NCBI GenBank assembly: GCA_040389445.1
Contig: JAZJZX010000020.1
Span: 20,331 to 84,330, forward strand
Source: UBA5189 sp040389445
Lineage (GTDB): Bacteria; Chloroflexota; Limnocylindria; Limnocylindrales; CSP1-4
Direction: 5' to 3'
DNA: 64,000 bases
Shown: positions 24,296-32,711 of the stretch, piece after piece
Position numbering within the stretch: position 1 is the first letter of the stretch
Layout: each line of letters starts with the position of its first letter
The notes under the pieces: generated by a model
What the model was told of the DNA's origin: nothing
Seen by the model: only the letters and a program-made list of their open reading frames with translations
Databases searched by the model: none
Program-made: the position numbers and the translations under genes

Positions 24296-27200
24296 CGATC
24301 GAAGTGCGCGAGGACCGCGGCCCTCCGCCCGGGCGATACGCCCGCCTCAGTCGCCGGGAAGTCCTCGAAGATCAGCTCGAGTTCATCGCGGTCGACCCCG
24401 TACAGGTTCGCGACGAGAGCGTCCAGTTCGGCGATCATCGCCGCCTTCTCGGCTGGCTCAACCGGGCCGAAGACTACGTCGGTGGCCTCAGCGAACTCGG
24501 CGTACCGCTCGTCTATGCAGGCGAGGCGGGCTGCCAGCTCGACGACGCGCCGCCATCGCGGATCCTCCCGAGTCGGTCGTGGCACGGGCAGGCTGTTGAG
24601 GATGAACAGGTTCAGGTTTCGTTCAACCCGGCGTCGCGCGAACCAATCGAACGCGACCGATGCCATCACGCCAAGCAAGAACGCTTGATCTCGCTCGTCC
24701 CCAGAGGGCCAGATCAGCGACGGCGCCTTGTTGTGTGAGAAGACCTTGGGTGGCACCAGACAGGCGATGACGGTACGAGCATTCAGGCGGTTCGTAACGT
24801 CCCTGAACAGAATCCGAGGCCGATGGTGCGGCAAGGTTGTCGGGTCGGCGACCACTGATCTAGGGAAATCTCGCCAAACTGAGGAATGGGCGCGACGTCG
24901 CTGCAGTTCCGCGAGGCCTACCTCAGGCTCTAGGACGAATTGGAGCTCCCCGTCCTTTCGCCAGGCTTCAGGTTCCCACAGAGCGAACGCGCGCCCACCG
25001 TAGACGGGCCATCCATCAGTCGATCCAACCTCCTTCAGGAGGCCGTTCTTCCGCTCGATGGTCACGTTGAATTCCATCCACGGCACGGCTCGCCATCCAG
25101 GACGGGTAGAGGCGAACGGAGAATGGGTCGTGATCGTCCGCTGGTAGAGACGAGCTGCACGAGCGTTTGGGAGCAAGGGCACCGCGAGTCCACGATCCGC
25201 TTGGCGTAATTCGTCCAGGGTCCACTCGATGCGGGCCTTATCGATCGCGTCGAAGTCCTCCCGGCCCGAAGCCACAGTGGAAACGGACAGCTTCCTTTCC
25301 GTTGCTGGACCGATCTTCGCCGCAAGGAGCACGACCGAGTATTGGGCGTGAACGTCCGAGAACATCCATTGCTTGCTATTGAGAATAATGTCGAGGGACA
25401 CATCGGTCGAGGACCCAAGGAGTCGCTCGCGGAACGGCGCGGACCCTTCGCCTCCGAAGGCCGTGCGAGGAAGTACGACGCCGAGGCGACCTCCATCACG
25501 TAGCAAGTCCAGGAATCGTTCAGCGAATGCCTTGTAGAGGTCCGGATTCCCACTCTTCGTAAGTGCAAACCGCGCAGCGAGGTACCTTCGGAGAGCAGCC
25601 TTTAGCGCGTCCTCTCGCATATAGCGCTCGTGAACGGTGACGTACCGTTCTTCGAGTTCCCGCATTCGTCGATCCCGCTCGACGGCAGATGACGTGGCCT
25701 TCAGTCCAGGGATATATCGAACGAACCACTGGAGCCGCTCAAGGGTCACCTCCTCCCACGGCGGGTTCCCGAGGATGACATCGAAGCCAGGCCGTCCCGC
25801 GCGGAGGAAGACCGCCGGAAACGCGAGTCTCCAGTGGAGCGCGGCGTGCGCCCGCGCTGCGGTCCGAGCCCTCCCGAGAGCGGCCGCGGTGCCGATTGAT
25901 AGGTCGCCTTCGATGATGTGGTCGGCCTCAATCTCGAGGGCCCGGAAGTCCTCCTCGACGAGAGGACCCGCGGTCAAGATGTCGTAAAAATCGTGGAGTC
26001 CGGCCGTCGCGCCTTCCAGTTGCGCTTGAATCTCGCGACCTCGCGCAATGTCCCCAAGCTCGAGATCGTTGATCGACGCGACCTCGCCTGCTCGTCGGGC
26101 GGCGTCCTCCTCGCGCATGATCGCGAAGAGCCCGAGCCCGGGGACAATGCCGCCGACCCCGACTAAAGAGTTTCCATGCTGGAGATTCGCACCGAGATAG
26201 CTGAGGGGCAAACCTGGGACGAGGCTATGGAGCCACAGCCCGAGGCGCGCCAGCTCGACTGCCATCTCGTTGTAGTCGACGCCGTAGATGCAGCGCTTCA
26301 GGACGATCCTACGGAGGAGGTCCACGTCGGCGACCCTGTCGCCGAGCTGTGGAGCGCCGTAGCCATCACCAACGGCGTTCAGCCGCTCCCGAGCCCGCTC
26401 CAACTCGGCGCGGACCGCTCGGTTCGGGTGGGCTGCGAGATACGCGGCGTACCGTTCGGTCAGCGCATCGAGCGCGGCCACAAGAAAGTGGCCTGAGCCC
26501 ATCGCCAGGTCGGCGACGCGGAAGTCGAACAGAGTCGCGGCAGGTAGGTCGAGATCATCGCCGACGCGCCCGAGGTGTTCGTCGATCGCAGGCCGAAGCG
26601 CTTTGTCGATGAGACGATCGACCGCGAACACGGGGGTGTAGTAGGAACCTGTCGCCTTGCGGCCGCCCTGTGGCGAGCGGATGTGCGGTGCGCCGACCGG
26701 GACGTCGACGACCTCACCCGGCCCGGCCGGCACGTATGGCTCGCCTTCGCCGCGGCGGTCGATCCGCAGGTTCTGTGTAGCGAACGCGACCTCGTAGCTG
26801 AGGAGTCCCTCGTAGATTGTCCCGATGTGGCGGACTCCAACGTCGCCGAAGTCGATCTTGCCCGTCTGGCCGTCCGGACCAACGTCCCACCCGAGCGCGA
26901 CAAGTGCGGGGCCGACGACCGCGTTCGGTAGCTCGATCCGGCGCAAAAGCCCACCGTCCAGGCCCTCGTCCGCGAATAGCCCCCCGTCGTACGGCGGAAC
27001 TCCCCAGTCGGCATTCCCGTTCGCGATGGCGGCGAAGAGTTGATTCAGCTCGGACCAGAGACTCGTCGCCATGGGATCGAACGTGTGGCCGGCGCTTTGG
27101 CGCTCCGCGGAGGAGATGACGATCCGGGTGATCGAATGCGTTCGGTACTCGGCGTTCCCCATCGGCAGGAGGTCGCGATCCTCGGCGTAGAGGAGGAAGA

Positions 27201-28272
27201 GGAGCCGGAACAGCACCACGAGGGTCGCCCGGTACAGCTCCTCCTCGTTGGGGCGGGGATCGACGCGCGCCCGTGCCGCCACATGGATGCCGCGCACGAG
27301 TCGGTCGACGACATCCTCGTAGAGGCGCTCGGTGAACCTTTCGCGGAGGCCGACGGCGTATCGGCCCGATCCTGCCCGGATTCGTTCGAGGCGGCCATTC
27401 GGTCGGAGAGCGTCCGGGGCCGCGAGGGCGCCGAGCAATGGCGCCCAGTTCGCCGGCAACAGGCTCGTGTCGAACTCGACGTAGGCGGCCGACGCCGCGC
27501 CTTCATCCAGCGACTCCTCGCCGCGAAGGGAGTAAATCCGGAGGAGCGATCCCGCCACGAGTAACGCATGGTCGAGCCCAAGTTCGCGAGCGCGCTTCAG
27601 GGCGATCGCTGAAGGCGGTGCGGCCTGGCCGGCCCCGACCCGGTCGAGGCTCGCCCCGTCGTCGTAGACATGCGCGAGCGCGACCGCGGTGCCACCGTCC
27701 TGGACCCGGTACTCCTTCGGGCCGGTCGTTTCGAGGCGATACCCGAGGGCGCGGATCAGCGCCTCGCCGACCTGGCCGAGGGCTCGATCGCCGCCTTCGG
27801 CCGCCTCGGTCCAGTCGGGCCGTGCCTCGCGGCGGATCACCTGGGTGACGTAGTGGGTGCTGACGAGGCCGCGGTTGCGGAACCCCGGAACCTGTCCGCT
27901 GCCCTGGGCGCGGTTGATCAGGTCGATCGCTCGCCGAGTCGCCGGAACAGGCAACTCGTTGAGGACGCTTGCGAAGATGCGCTCCGCGAGGGCGACCTGG
28001 ATCGTGGCCACCGGCGGTGGCGTGCCCTCGGGGCCACAAACCAGCACTTGGTCAGGCCCGAGAATCGAGAAGACGATCACGGGTCGCGCCTGACCGGCGC
28101 GACGTGCGGTCCACGCTTGGCGCATCCGAGCCGGCGTGGCGTTTTGCTCGAGAGCCACTTCGGCTATTTCAATGCCGACGCCCGCTGCGTTGAGCTGGCC
28201 CTGCCAGATCCGAGTCGCCCGGCCGCCCGCAACGGCCACGTCGCGAAGGAGCGGCTCGCGCCCGAGATCCAT
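24283..28272 (-). CDS. Large N6-adenine DNA methyltransferase (Eco57I/DISARM-like class)
   Basis: 1329 residues. The methylase core has motif I DLAMGSGHF (588-596) preceded by KATGSYYTPVFAVDRLI (the T-G-S-Y-Y-T-P entry helix of type IIG/Eco57I-like enzymes) and motif IV NPPW (836-839). About 540 residues come before it, with a helical region and RLLFLLYAEDRDLLP as seen in these long enzymes; the C-terminal third would be target recognition (LNLFILNSLPVPRP close to the end). I see no clear nuclease motif in the N-terminus. It is the first gene of the methylase-helicase-ATPase set. The role is probably to mark host DNA so that the helicase/ATPase components act only on foreign DNA. Confidence 0.88.
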   Translation of the reverse strand: MDLGREPLLRDVAVAGGRATRIWQGQLNAAGVGIEIAEVALEQNATPARMRQAWTARRAGQARPVIVFSILGPDQVLVCGPEGTPPPVATIQVALAERIFASVLNELPVPATRRAIDLINRAQGSGQVPGFRNRGLVSTHYVTQVIRREARPDWTEAAEGGDRALGQVGEALIRALGYRLETTGPKEYRVQDGGTAVALAHVYDDGASLDRVGAGQAAPPSAIALKRARELGLDHALLVAGSLLRIYSLRGEESLDEGAASAAYVEFDTSLLPANWAPLLGALAAPDALRPNGRLERIRAGSGRYAVGLRERFTERLYEDVVDRLVRGIHVAARARVDPRPNEEELYRATLVVLFRLLFLLYAEDRDLLPMGNAEYRTHSITRIVISSAERQSAGHTFDPMATSLWSELNQLFAAIANGNADWGVPPYDGGLFADEGLDGGLLRRIELPNAVVGPALVALGWDVGPDGQTGKIDFGDVGVRHIGTIYEGLLSYEVAFATQNLRIDRRGEGEPYVPAGPGEVVDVPVGAPHIRSPQGGRKATGSYYTPVFAVDRLIDKALRPAIDEHLGRVGDDLDLPAATLFDFRVADLAMGSGHFLVAALDALTERYAAYLAAHPNRAVRAELERARERLNAVGDGYGAPQLGDRVADVDLLRRIVLKRCIYGVDYNEMAVELARLGLWLHSLVPGLPLSYLGANLQHGNSLVGVGGIVPGLGLFAIMREEDAARRAGEVASINDLELGDIARGREIQAQLEGATAGLHDFYDILTAGPLVEEDFRALEIEADHIIEGDLSIGTAAALGRARTAARAHAALHWRLAFPAVFLRAGRPGFDVILGNPPWEEVTLERLQWFVRYIPGLKATSSAVERDRRMRELEERYVTVHERYMREDALKAALRRYLAARFALTKSGNPDLYKAFAERFLDLLRDGGRLGVVLPRTAFGGEGSAPFRERLLGSSTDVSLDIILNSKQWMFSDVHAQYSVVLLAAKIGPATERKLSVSTVASGREDFDAIDKARIEWTLDELRQADRGLAVPLLPNARAARLYQRTITTHSPFASTRPGWRAVPWMEFNVTIERKNGLLKEVGSTDGWPVYGGRAFALWEPEAWRKDGELQFVLEPEVGLAELQRRRAHSSVWRDFPRSVVADPTTLPHHRPRILFRDVTNRLNARTVIACLVPPKVFSHNKAPSLIWPSGDERDQAFLLGVMASVAFDWFARRRVERNLNLFILNSLPVPRPTREDPRWRRVVELAARLACIDERYAEFAEATDVVFGPVEPAEKAAMIAELDALVANLYGVDRDELELIFEDFPATEAGVSPGRRAAVLAHFDRWTS

Positions 28273-28608
28273 TAGCAGGTTGCCGCGTCGTTGAGGCGTC
28301 GCGCACTCCGCCCACCGGTGCGGATGGCTTCGGATCGGCGCGTTGACATCGGCGGACTCCTCACGCGGCCATTAGACTTGGCCGCGTCCTCCATCAAGGA
28401 CCCGTCGGGCAGGGGGCTGACCCGGCAGGGAGAGTGTACCGGGCGGACGGCCTGCCTCGCGAACCCCGGGGCTGACGAGGACGGCGCCACGGCCATGTGC
28501 GGATCAGGCCGGCCCTCACTGGCATGACCACCCTCCGCATCTCGGTATGCCCGTCCGTTACTGTACGTCGAGTCGTGGTGACCAACCTGAACGGCGGCAG
28601 CAGGCGAC
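28273..28608. other. Divergent intergenic region, methylase and DUF262 genes
   Basis: 336 bp between divergent starts. A -10-like TACTGT occurs around 28558-28563 about 45 nt before the DUF262 start, without a good -35. I see no other structured element. Confidence 0.5.
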
Positions 28609-30357
28609 ATGGGAGGCTCGAAGACGGCGTCGGCGCTCAGGATCGAGCACAAGGACCCGGAGATCGTCGTCGTTCTCCAGACGAGCCTGTTCCGAGTGCC
28701 TCGGTTCCAGCGGTCCTACGTGTGGCAGACGGAGCAGGTCATCGAGTTCGCACAGGACCTCTGGGACGGGTTCCACGGCCGCAAGACATGGTTCATTGGG
28801 ACGATCATCGTCGCGAAGAGCGCGAAGATCGGGAGGCTCGGCCCCGCGCTCGATGTCATCGACGGGCAGCAGCGGCTGATCACGCTGTTCGTCTGGCTCG
28901 CGGCTCTTCGTGATGAGTGCCGCGTGCGCACGATCAACGACCTCGCGGACTTCGTCGACGCGACGTATCTGCGCGACAAATCACCGATGGCGCCAACCGG
29001 AGGTCAACCTCGCCTGACGATTGGTGAGGGCGAGATCAACAGCTTCTTCCAGGCGCTCGTCATTGATGGGAAGCCAACTCGTCCGCCGCTTCATGGTTCA
29101 GAGGAGCGGATTCAAACCGCGTTCGACCGGTTCCGCGAATCGATCACTGTCCGGCTCGACGATCCGTCTACGCCGAACCAGCACGATCTCGTCGCCGACG
29201 TCCTCGAGTGGCTCAAGGAGTCGCTGCACGCATTCGTCGCCGTGGCACCTGATCTCGCTAGCGCGAGCAAGGTGTTCGACCTTATGAACTCCCGCGGCCG
29301 GCCGCTCGAGGCCTCCGACCTGCTCAAGAGCTACCTGTTCTACGTCACAGGTGGTGCGGCTGCGAGCGAGTGGGCCACGGTCGCCCAGACGTTCGATCCG
29401 GTCGCCGCCGATGCAGAGGCCGTCCCGGAGATCGACACCTTCATCCGGCACCAGTGGTTCTCACGGCACCCCATACCGTCCGGGAAGCAGCAGCGGGGCG
29501 CCCCGTCAAAGCGGGCGACTCAGGACCTGATTCGAGCCGAGGCGGCAGACAGGCCGTCGGCCCTCAAATACCTCGGCGAGCTTCGGTCAGACGCCGAGAT
29601 GTACGTGCAGCTCGCGCGCCCGACGCAGCAGTACTGGGAGAGGAGGAGCGGAAAAGGCGTCTTCGAGGCCCTCCAGGACCTCAACGTGATCAAGGTCGAG
29701 GTCTTCCGACCGCTCATCCTCGCGGTTGTGCGGACGTTCTCGCCGAACGAGCAAATCTTGTTCCTGCGTTCCCTGTTGTCGTGGGCCTTCCGCAAGAAGG
29801 TGGTGACCGGCAAGCTCGGATCCGGGGAGGACGAGGAGATGTACTTCGCGGCCGCATCTAAGGTGAGTGTCGGCACGGCTCGCACCACCAAGGACGTGCT
29901 GACTCTCCTCGACATCCCCGATGACACTCGCTTCAAGCAGTCTTTCCGTAGCCTGAACATCGCGGCACGTCAGGCTCGCTTCGTTCTCGGCCGTCTTGAG
30001 GATGTAATTGAGGGTTCGGGCGAGCGTTCGACGAAGTGGGACGACATGACCCTCGAGCACATCCTGCCTGAGAGTCCCGCCCGTCTGCCGGGTTGGCCGA
30101 CCTTCACTGCTGAGCAGCACCGCAGCTACCGACAGAACATCGGCAACCTCACACTCCTCCGGAAGGTGCCGAACGAGCGGGCCGGCAACGGCCCATTCGC
30201 GACCAAGATCAGGGCCTACGGCGCCTCGGTCCTGAAGATCACGAATTCGATCCCCGGGTACGGATCATGGACACCCGAGGCCGTCGAGAAGCGGGCCGCG
30301 TGGTTCGCTGACTACTCCATCGAAGCTTGGCCCCTACTTGCTCCGCCGACGAAGTGA
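28609..30357 (+). CDS. DUF262-DUF1524 GmrSD-like restriction nuclease
   Basis: 582 residues from ATG 28609. N-terminal DUF262 (ParB-like NTPase/nicking domain): FRVPRFQRSYVW (28-39) and VIDGQQR (83-89) are the hallmark motifs. The C-terminal DUF1524 HNH-type domain shows LEHILPESP around residue 480 and NIGNLTLL followed by N-x-x-A-x-N. This domain order is that of GmrSD type IV enzymes, which cut modified DNA such as glucosylated hydroxymethylcytosine DNA. Being a single polypeptide, it matches fused GmrSD. Specificity towards a modification cannot be read from sequence. It is transcribed away from the methylase locus. Confidence 0.88.
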   Translation: MGGSKTASALRIEHKDPEIVVVLQTSLFRVPRFQRSYVWQTEQVIEFAQDLWDGFHGRKTWFIGTIIVAKSAKIGRLGPALDVIDGQQRLITLFVWLAALRDECRVRTINDLADFVDATYLRDKSPMAPTGGQPRLTIGEGEINSFFQALVIDGKPTRPPLHGSEERIQTAFDRFRESITVRLDDPSTPNQHDLVADVLEWLKESLHAFVAVAPDLASASKVFDLMNSRGRPLEASDLLKSYLFYVTGGAAASEWATVAQTFDPVAADAEAVPEIDTFIRHQWFSRHPIPSGKQQRGAPSKRATQDLIRAEAADRPSALKYLGELRSDAEMYVQLARPTQQYWERRSGKGVFEALQDLNVIKVEVFRPLILAVVRTFSPNEQILFLRSLLSWAFRKKVVTGKLGSGEDEEMYFAAASKVSVGTARTTKDVLTLLDIPDDTRFKQSFRSLNIAARQARFVLGRLEDVIEGSGERSTKWDDMTLEHILPESPARLPGWPTFTAEQHRSYRQNIGNLTLLRKVPNERAGNGPFATKIRAYGASVLKITNSIPGYGSWTPEAVEKRAAWFADYSIEAWPLLAPPTK

Positions 30358-30525
30358 GCCGAGTCGCTCGTTCGATCTGGCTAGCCAAGGTCCAGTCGTC
30401 TTGGCGGCGGGAGTCTCTGGTTCGGCGGACCTCGTCGATCCGGGCGGGAGCCCCGTGGTCGGGCACGGCGAGGGCGATGTCGAGATACCTCGCGTCCTCG
30501 CGATCACGCGGCCTTCGGGCGACGG

Positions 30526-31644
30526 TCAAGCGTTCCTCGGGCCTGTCGTGCTCTTGCGCCGCGCCCGCGAAGGCACTCGCCTGGTTGCCTTTGGCTTGGC
30601 TGGTTCCGGGTCGATGTCGAAGAAGGCCGGCTGCTCCGCTATCAACCGGTGGGGCGGCTCGGCTTCGGTCTGGCGATCGGGGTACCCATCCATTCGGATG
30701 GGCAGGCCGGTCACCCCCGCGGGATCGCCGTCGTAGGCATGCGCCCCGAGAGCAACCAGCGCGGCGTTGCCCGCCGGCATGTCGTCGCCGGTTCGCACGT
30801 AGATCGGCACCCAGCGGGCCTTGAGCGCCTCGGTGGCCCCGGCCCAGGTGCCACCCTCGCCCTGTGATGCGGAGACCACGAGCGCGACGTCGGCCAGGCA
30901 GTAGATGAGGCGGTTACGTCCCATGGCTGCCCCCACTGAGAACGGCACGTCGGACCCGTAGGGCGAGATCAAGGCCAGCCGCTCATCGGCAACCAGCGCC
31001 CGGATGGCGGCCGATCGGGTCTGGCGTTCGAGACTCTCCGCGATGATGCCGACGACGGATCCGCCCGCCTCGATGGCTCCGGTCATCGCGGCGGCATCGA
31101 TGCCTCGCGCCCCGCCGGAGACCACGGGTTGCCCTGACCGCGCCACCGACGACGCTGCCTCCGTCGCGAACGCGACTGCTGCCTCGTCGGCATCTCTCGC
31201 GCCGACGATCGCCATTCCACCCGCGTCGAGGAGCTCCACTGATCCGGCGCCGTACAGGACCGGAGGCGCGGAGTCGCCGAGACGGGCTCGCAGACGCTTC
31301 GGGTACGCATCGTCCGCGAGGGTCACCAGCCAGATCCCACGACTAACCAGGCGCTCAGCTTCCATCGCCAGAACCGTGGCTCGACCGACGAGCCGGGCAA
31401 TGGCGTCCGTCGAGATCGCGGTCTGCCCAAGCAGTCCAGCGAGATCAGCGGCCTCCTGACCAAGGAGAGCGGACGGCGTCGCGCCCGCCCCTGCCAAGGC
31501 GCCTGCAACCTGGGACCATTCCCTGGCGGTCAGCGGCTTCAAGCCGGTCTGACCTTTGGCGGTTCGACCCCCGCCGGCGGCGAACCGCGACGTCAACGCC
31601 AGTATCGCGAGCCCGTCCGTGGTCAAGGGGTGGTGGATCGACAT
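30526..31644 (-). CDS. DprA/Smf-like Rossmann protein of a PRTase-DprA pair
   Basis: 372 residues. The DprA fold is clear: YPKRLRARLGDSAPPVLYG, AIVGARDADEAAV, VVSGGARGIDAAAMTGAIEA, SVVGIIAESLE, PYGSDVPFSVGAAMGRNRLI and ASQGEGGTWAGATEALK. It has an N-terminal helical extension and lacks the usual C-terminal winged helix; the tail is Lys/Arg/Pro-rich. Its ATG overlaps the stop of the upstream PRTase-like gene (TGATG), so the two are coupled. DprA-like proteins beside a phosphoribosyltransferase-like gene are known as the ShosA antitoxin of ShosTA-type modules; competence DprA is less likely in this setting. Confidence 0.82.
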   Translation of the reverse strand: MSIHHPLTTDGLAILALTSRFAAGGGRTAKGQTGLKPLTAREWSQVAGALAGAGATPSALLGQEAADLAGLLGQTAISTDAIARLVGRATVLAMEAERLVSRGIWLVTLADDAYPKRLRARLGDSAPPVLYGAGSVELLDAGGMAIVGARDADEAAVAFATEAASSVARSGQPVVSGGARGIDAAAMTGAIEAGGSVVGIIAESLERQTRSAAIRALVADERLALISPYGSDVPFSVGAAMGRNRLIYCLADVALVVSASQGEGGTWAGATEALKARWVPIYVRTGDDMPAGNAALVALGAHAYDGDPAGVTGLPIRMDGYPDRQTEAEPPHRLIAEQPAFFDIDPEPAKPKATRRVPSRARRKSTTGPRNA

Positions 31645-32246
31645 CAGCCGTCATCCTGCGGCGTGGCAGTGGCGAGCGCAAACGGATGGACTCGCCCGGA
31701 CCCATGGTGCTGGAGCAGCCAACCTGCCAGGGTCATGGTCCAGCGCGAGTCGACGATATCGTCGAGGAGCAGCACGGGACCGGGTGGGCACTCCGCGATC
31801 ACTCTCAGGGACGTGGCCACATTCCGCAGCTGCCCGACGCTGTTCTGGAGCGACTTCTGTTGCGGCGCGTCGGCCGCAGCCAGAACGTCGTGATAGGGAA
31901 GTCCCAAGGCAGCCGCAAGCCGCCGCGCGAAATCGCCGACGAGGTTCGGATGTCGGAGCGATGGGACCGCTGCGATCCACGTTGGTGGCGGGTCCGGTCG
32001 CCATCTCCCCTGAACGAGTTCCACCACCGGCGATGATCCGGGTGGCAGGCTGAAATCGAGATCCTCGGAGTACCGATATCCGGGGATATAGCAGCGGCGG
32101 AGACACGTGCCGCCCTTGAAGACCAGGCTGAAGTCCTGAACGGCCATCGCGGCGAGGAGCCACGTCAATACGTAGTCGCGCTCCTGGGTGCGCTCGTCGA
32201 CCAGGCCATCGCGCGCGAGGCGCTGAACCTCCGCGCGAGTGATCAT
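31644..32246 (-). CDS. Chimeric gene: AbiEii nucleotidyltransferase N-terminus joined to PRTase-like C-terminus
   Basis: 200 residues from ATG 32246. Residues 1-62 are the start of an AbiEii-type nucleotidyltransferase: ITRAEVQRLARDG, FKGGTCLRRCYIPGYRYSED and LDFSL, the G-G-T...R-Y-S-E-D-L-D catalytic strand. The rest changes to a ComF/RecQ-tail-like phosphoribosyltransferase: RHPNLVGDFARRLAAALGLP, QNSVGQLRNV and LLLDDIVDSRWTMTLAGWLL (the PRPP loop, with DD). The AbiEii part lacks its remaining fold, so it should be dead as a nucleotidyltransferase. The joint is in frame. Upstream it overlaps the truncated AbiEi by ATGA and downstream it overlaps dprA. Probably a deletion fused an AbiE operon to a PRTase-DprA operon. 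Confidence 0.75.
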   Translation of the reverse strand: MITRAEVQRLARDGLVDERTQERDYVLTWLLAAMAVQDFSLVFKGGTCLRRCYIPGYRYSEDLDFSLPPGSSPVVELVQGRWRPDPPPTWIAAVPSLRHPNLVGDFARRLAAALGLPYHDVLAAADAPQQKSLQNSVGQLRNVATSLRVIAECPPGPVLLLDDIVDSRWTMTLAGWLLQHHGSGRVHPFALATATPQDDG

Positions 32247-32653
32247 GTCCGCCCGACCACGAGGAGTTCGTCGCGATCGAGGTTCACGCGGACGCCCCAT
32301 CGCGGGTCGATCGCGCCCTCCACGGGGAGGCTTGGATCGAGGATGACCGGTGAGCGTCTTCGATCCGACAGGAGCTGGTGGAGACGCGTCGACGTATCCG
32401 CGGCACCTGGGAGATCGAGCTCCTCGAGGAGGAAGCCGAGACGGCGACGGACGGAGTCAAGCCCCATACGCTCGGAATAGGCGAGCAGCCGACTCCGATC
32501 GAGTTTCGACCACGTGTGGACCAGGACGGCCGCCACCTCGCTGACCCCGCCGATATGGCGGGGGAGATGGAGCCCGTCGAGCACGGTCCGCTCGGGGTCG
32601 CTCACCCAGATCGTCTCGCTGCCGACCCAGTGCCGCTCTCGCCCCCGCCGGCA
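32243..32653 (-). pseudogene. AbiEi antitoxin, C-terminal remnant
   Basis: About 136 codons ending in TGA at 32243, reading ETIWVSDPERTVLDGLHLPR, HIGGVSEVAAVLVHTWSKLD and AIDPRWGVRVNLDRDEL, typical of the middle and end of AbiEi antitoxins. The DNA-binding N-terminus is missing: upstream the frame enters the promoter and start of the LuxR-type gene on the other strand. The end overlaps the AbiEii ATG, the normal AbiE arrangement. Confidence 0.75.
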
Positions 32654-32664
32654 TCCTGTCCATA

Positions 32665-32703
32665 GGTCGATCGACCGATGCCCGCTGGACGGGCGTTTGT
32701 ACA
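32665..32703 (+). promoter_or_regulatory. Promoter and palindrome before the LuxR-type regulator
   Basis: GGTCGATCGACC (32665-32676) is a perfect 12-bp palindrome at the expected -35 position of a -10 box TACACT (32698-32703), which ends 8 nt before the ATG at 32712. The transcript would be almost leaderless. The palindrome may be an operator or activator site. Confidence 0.5.
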
Positions 32704-32711
32704 CTCCGCCC

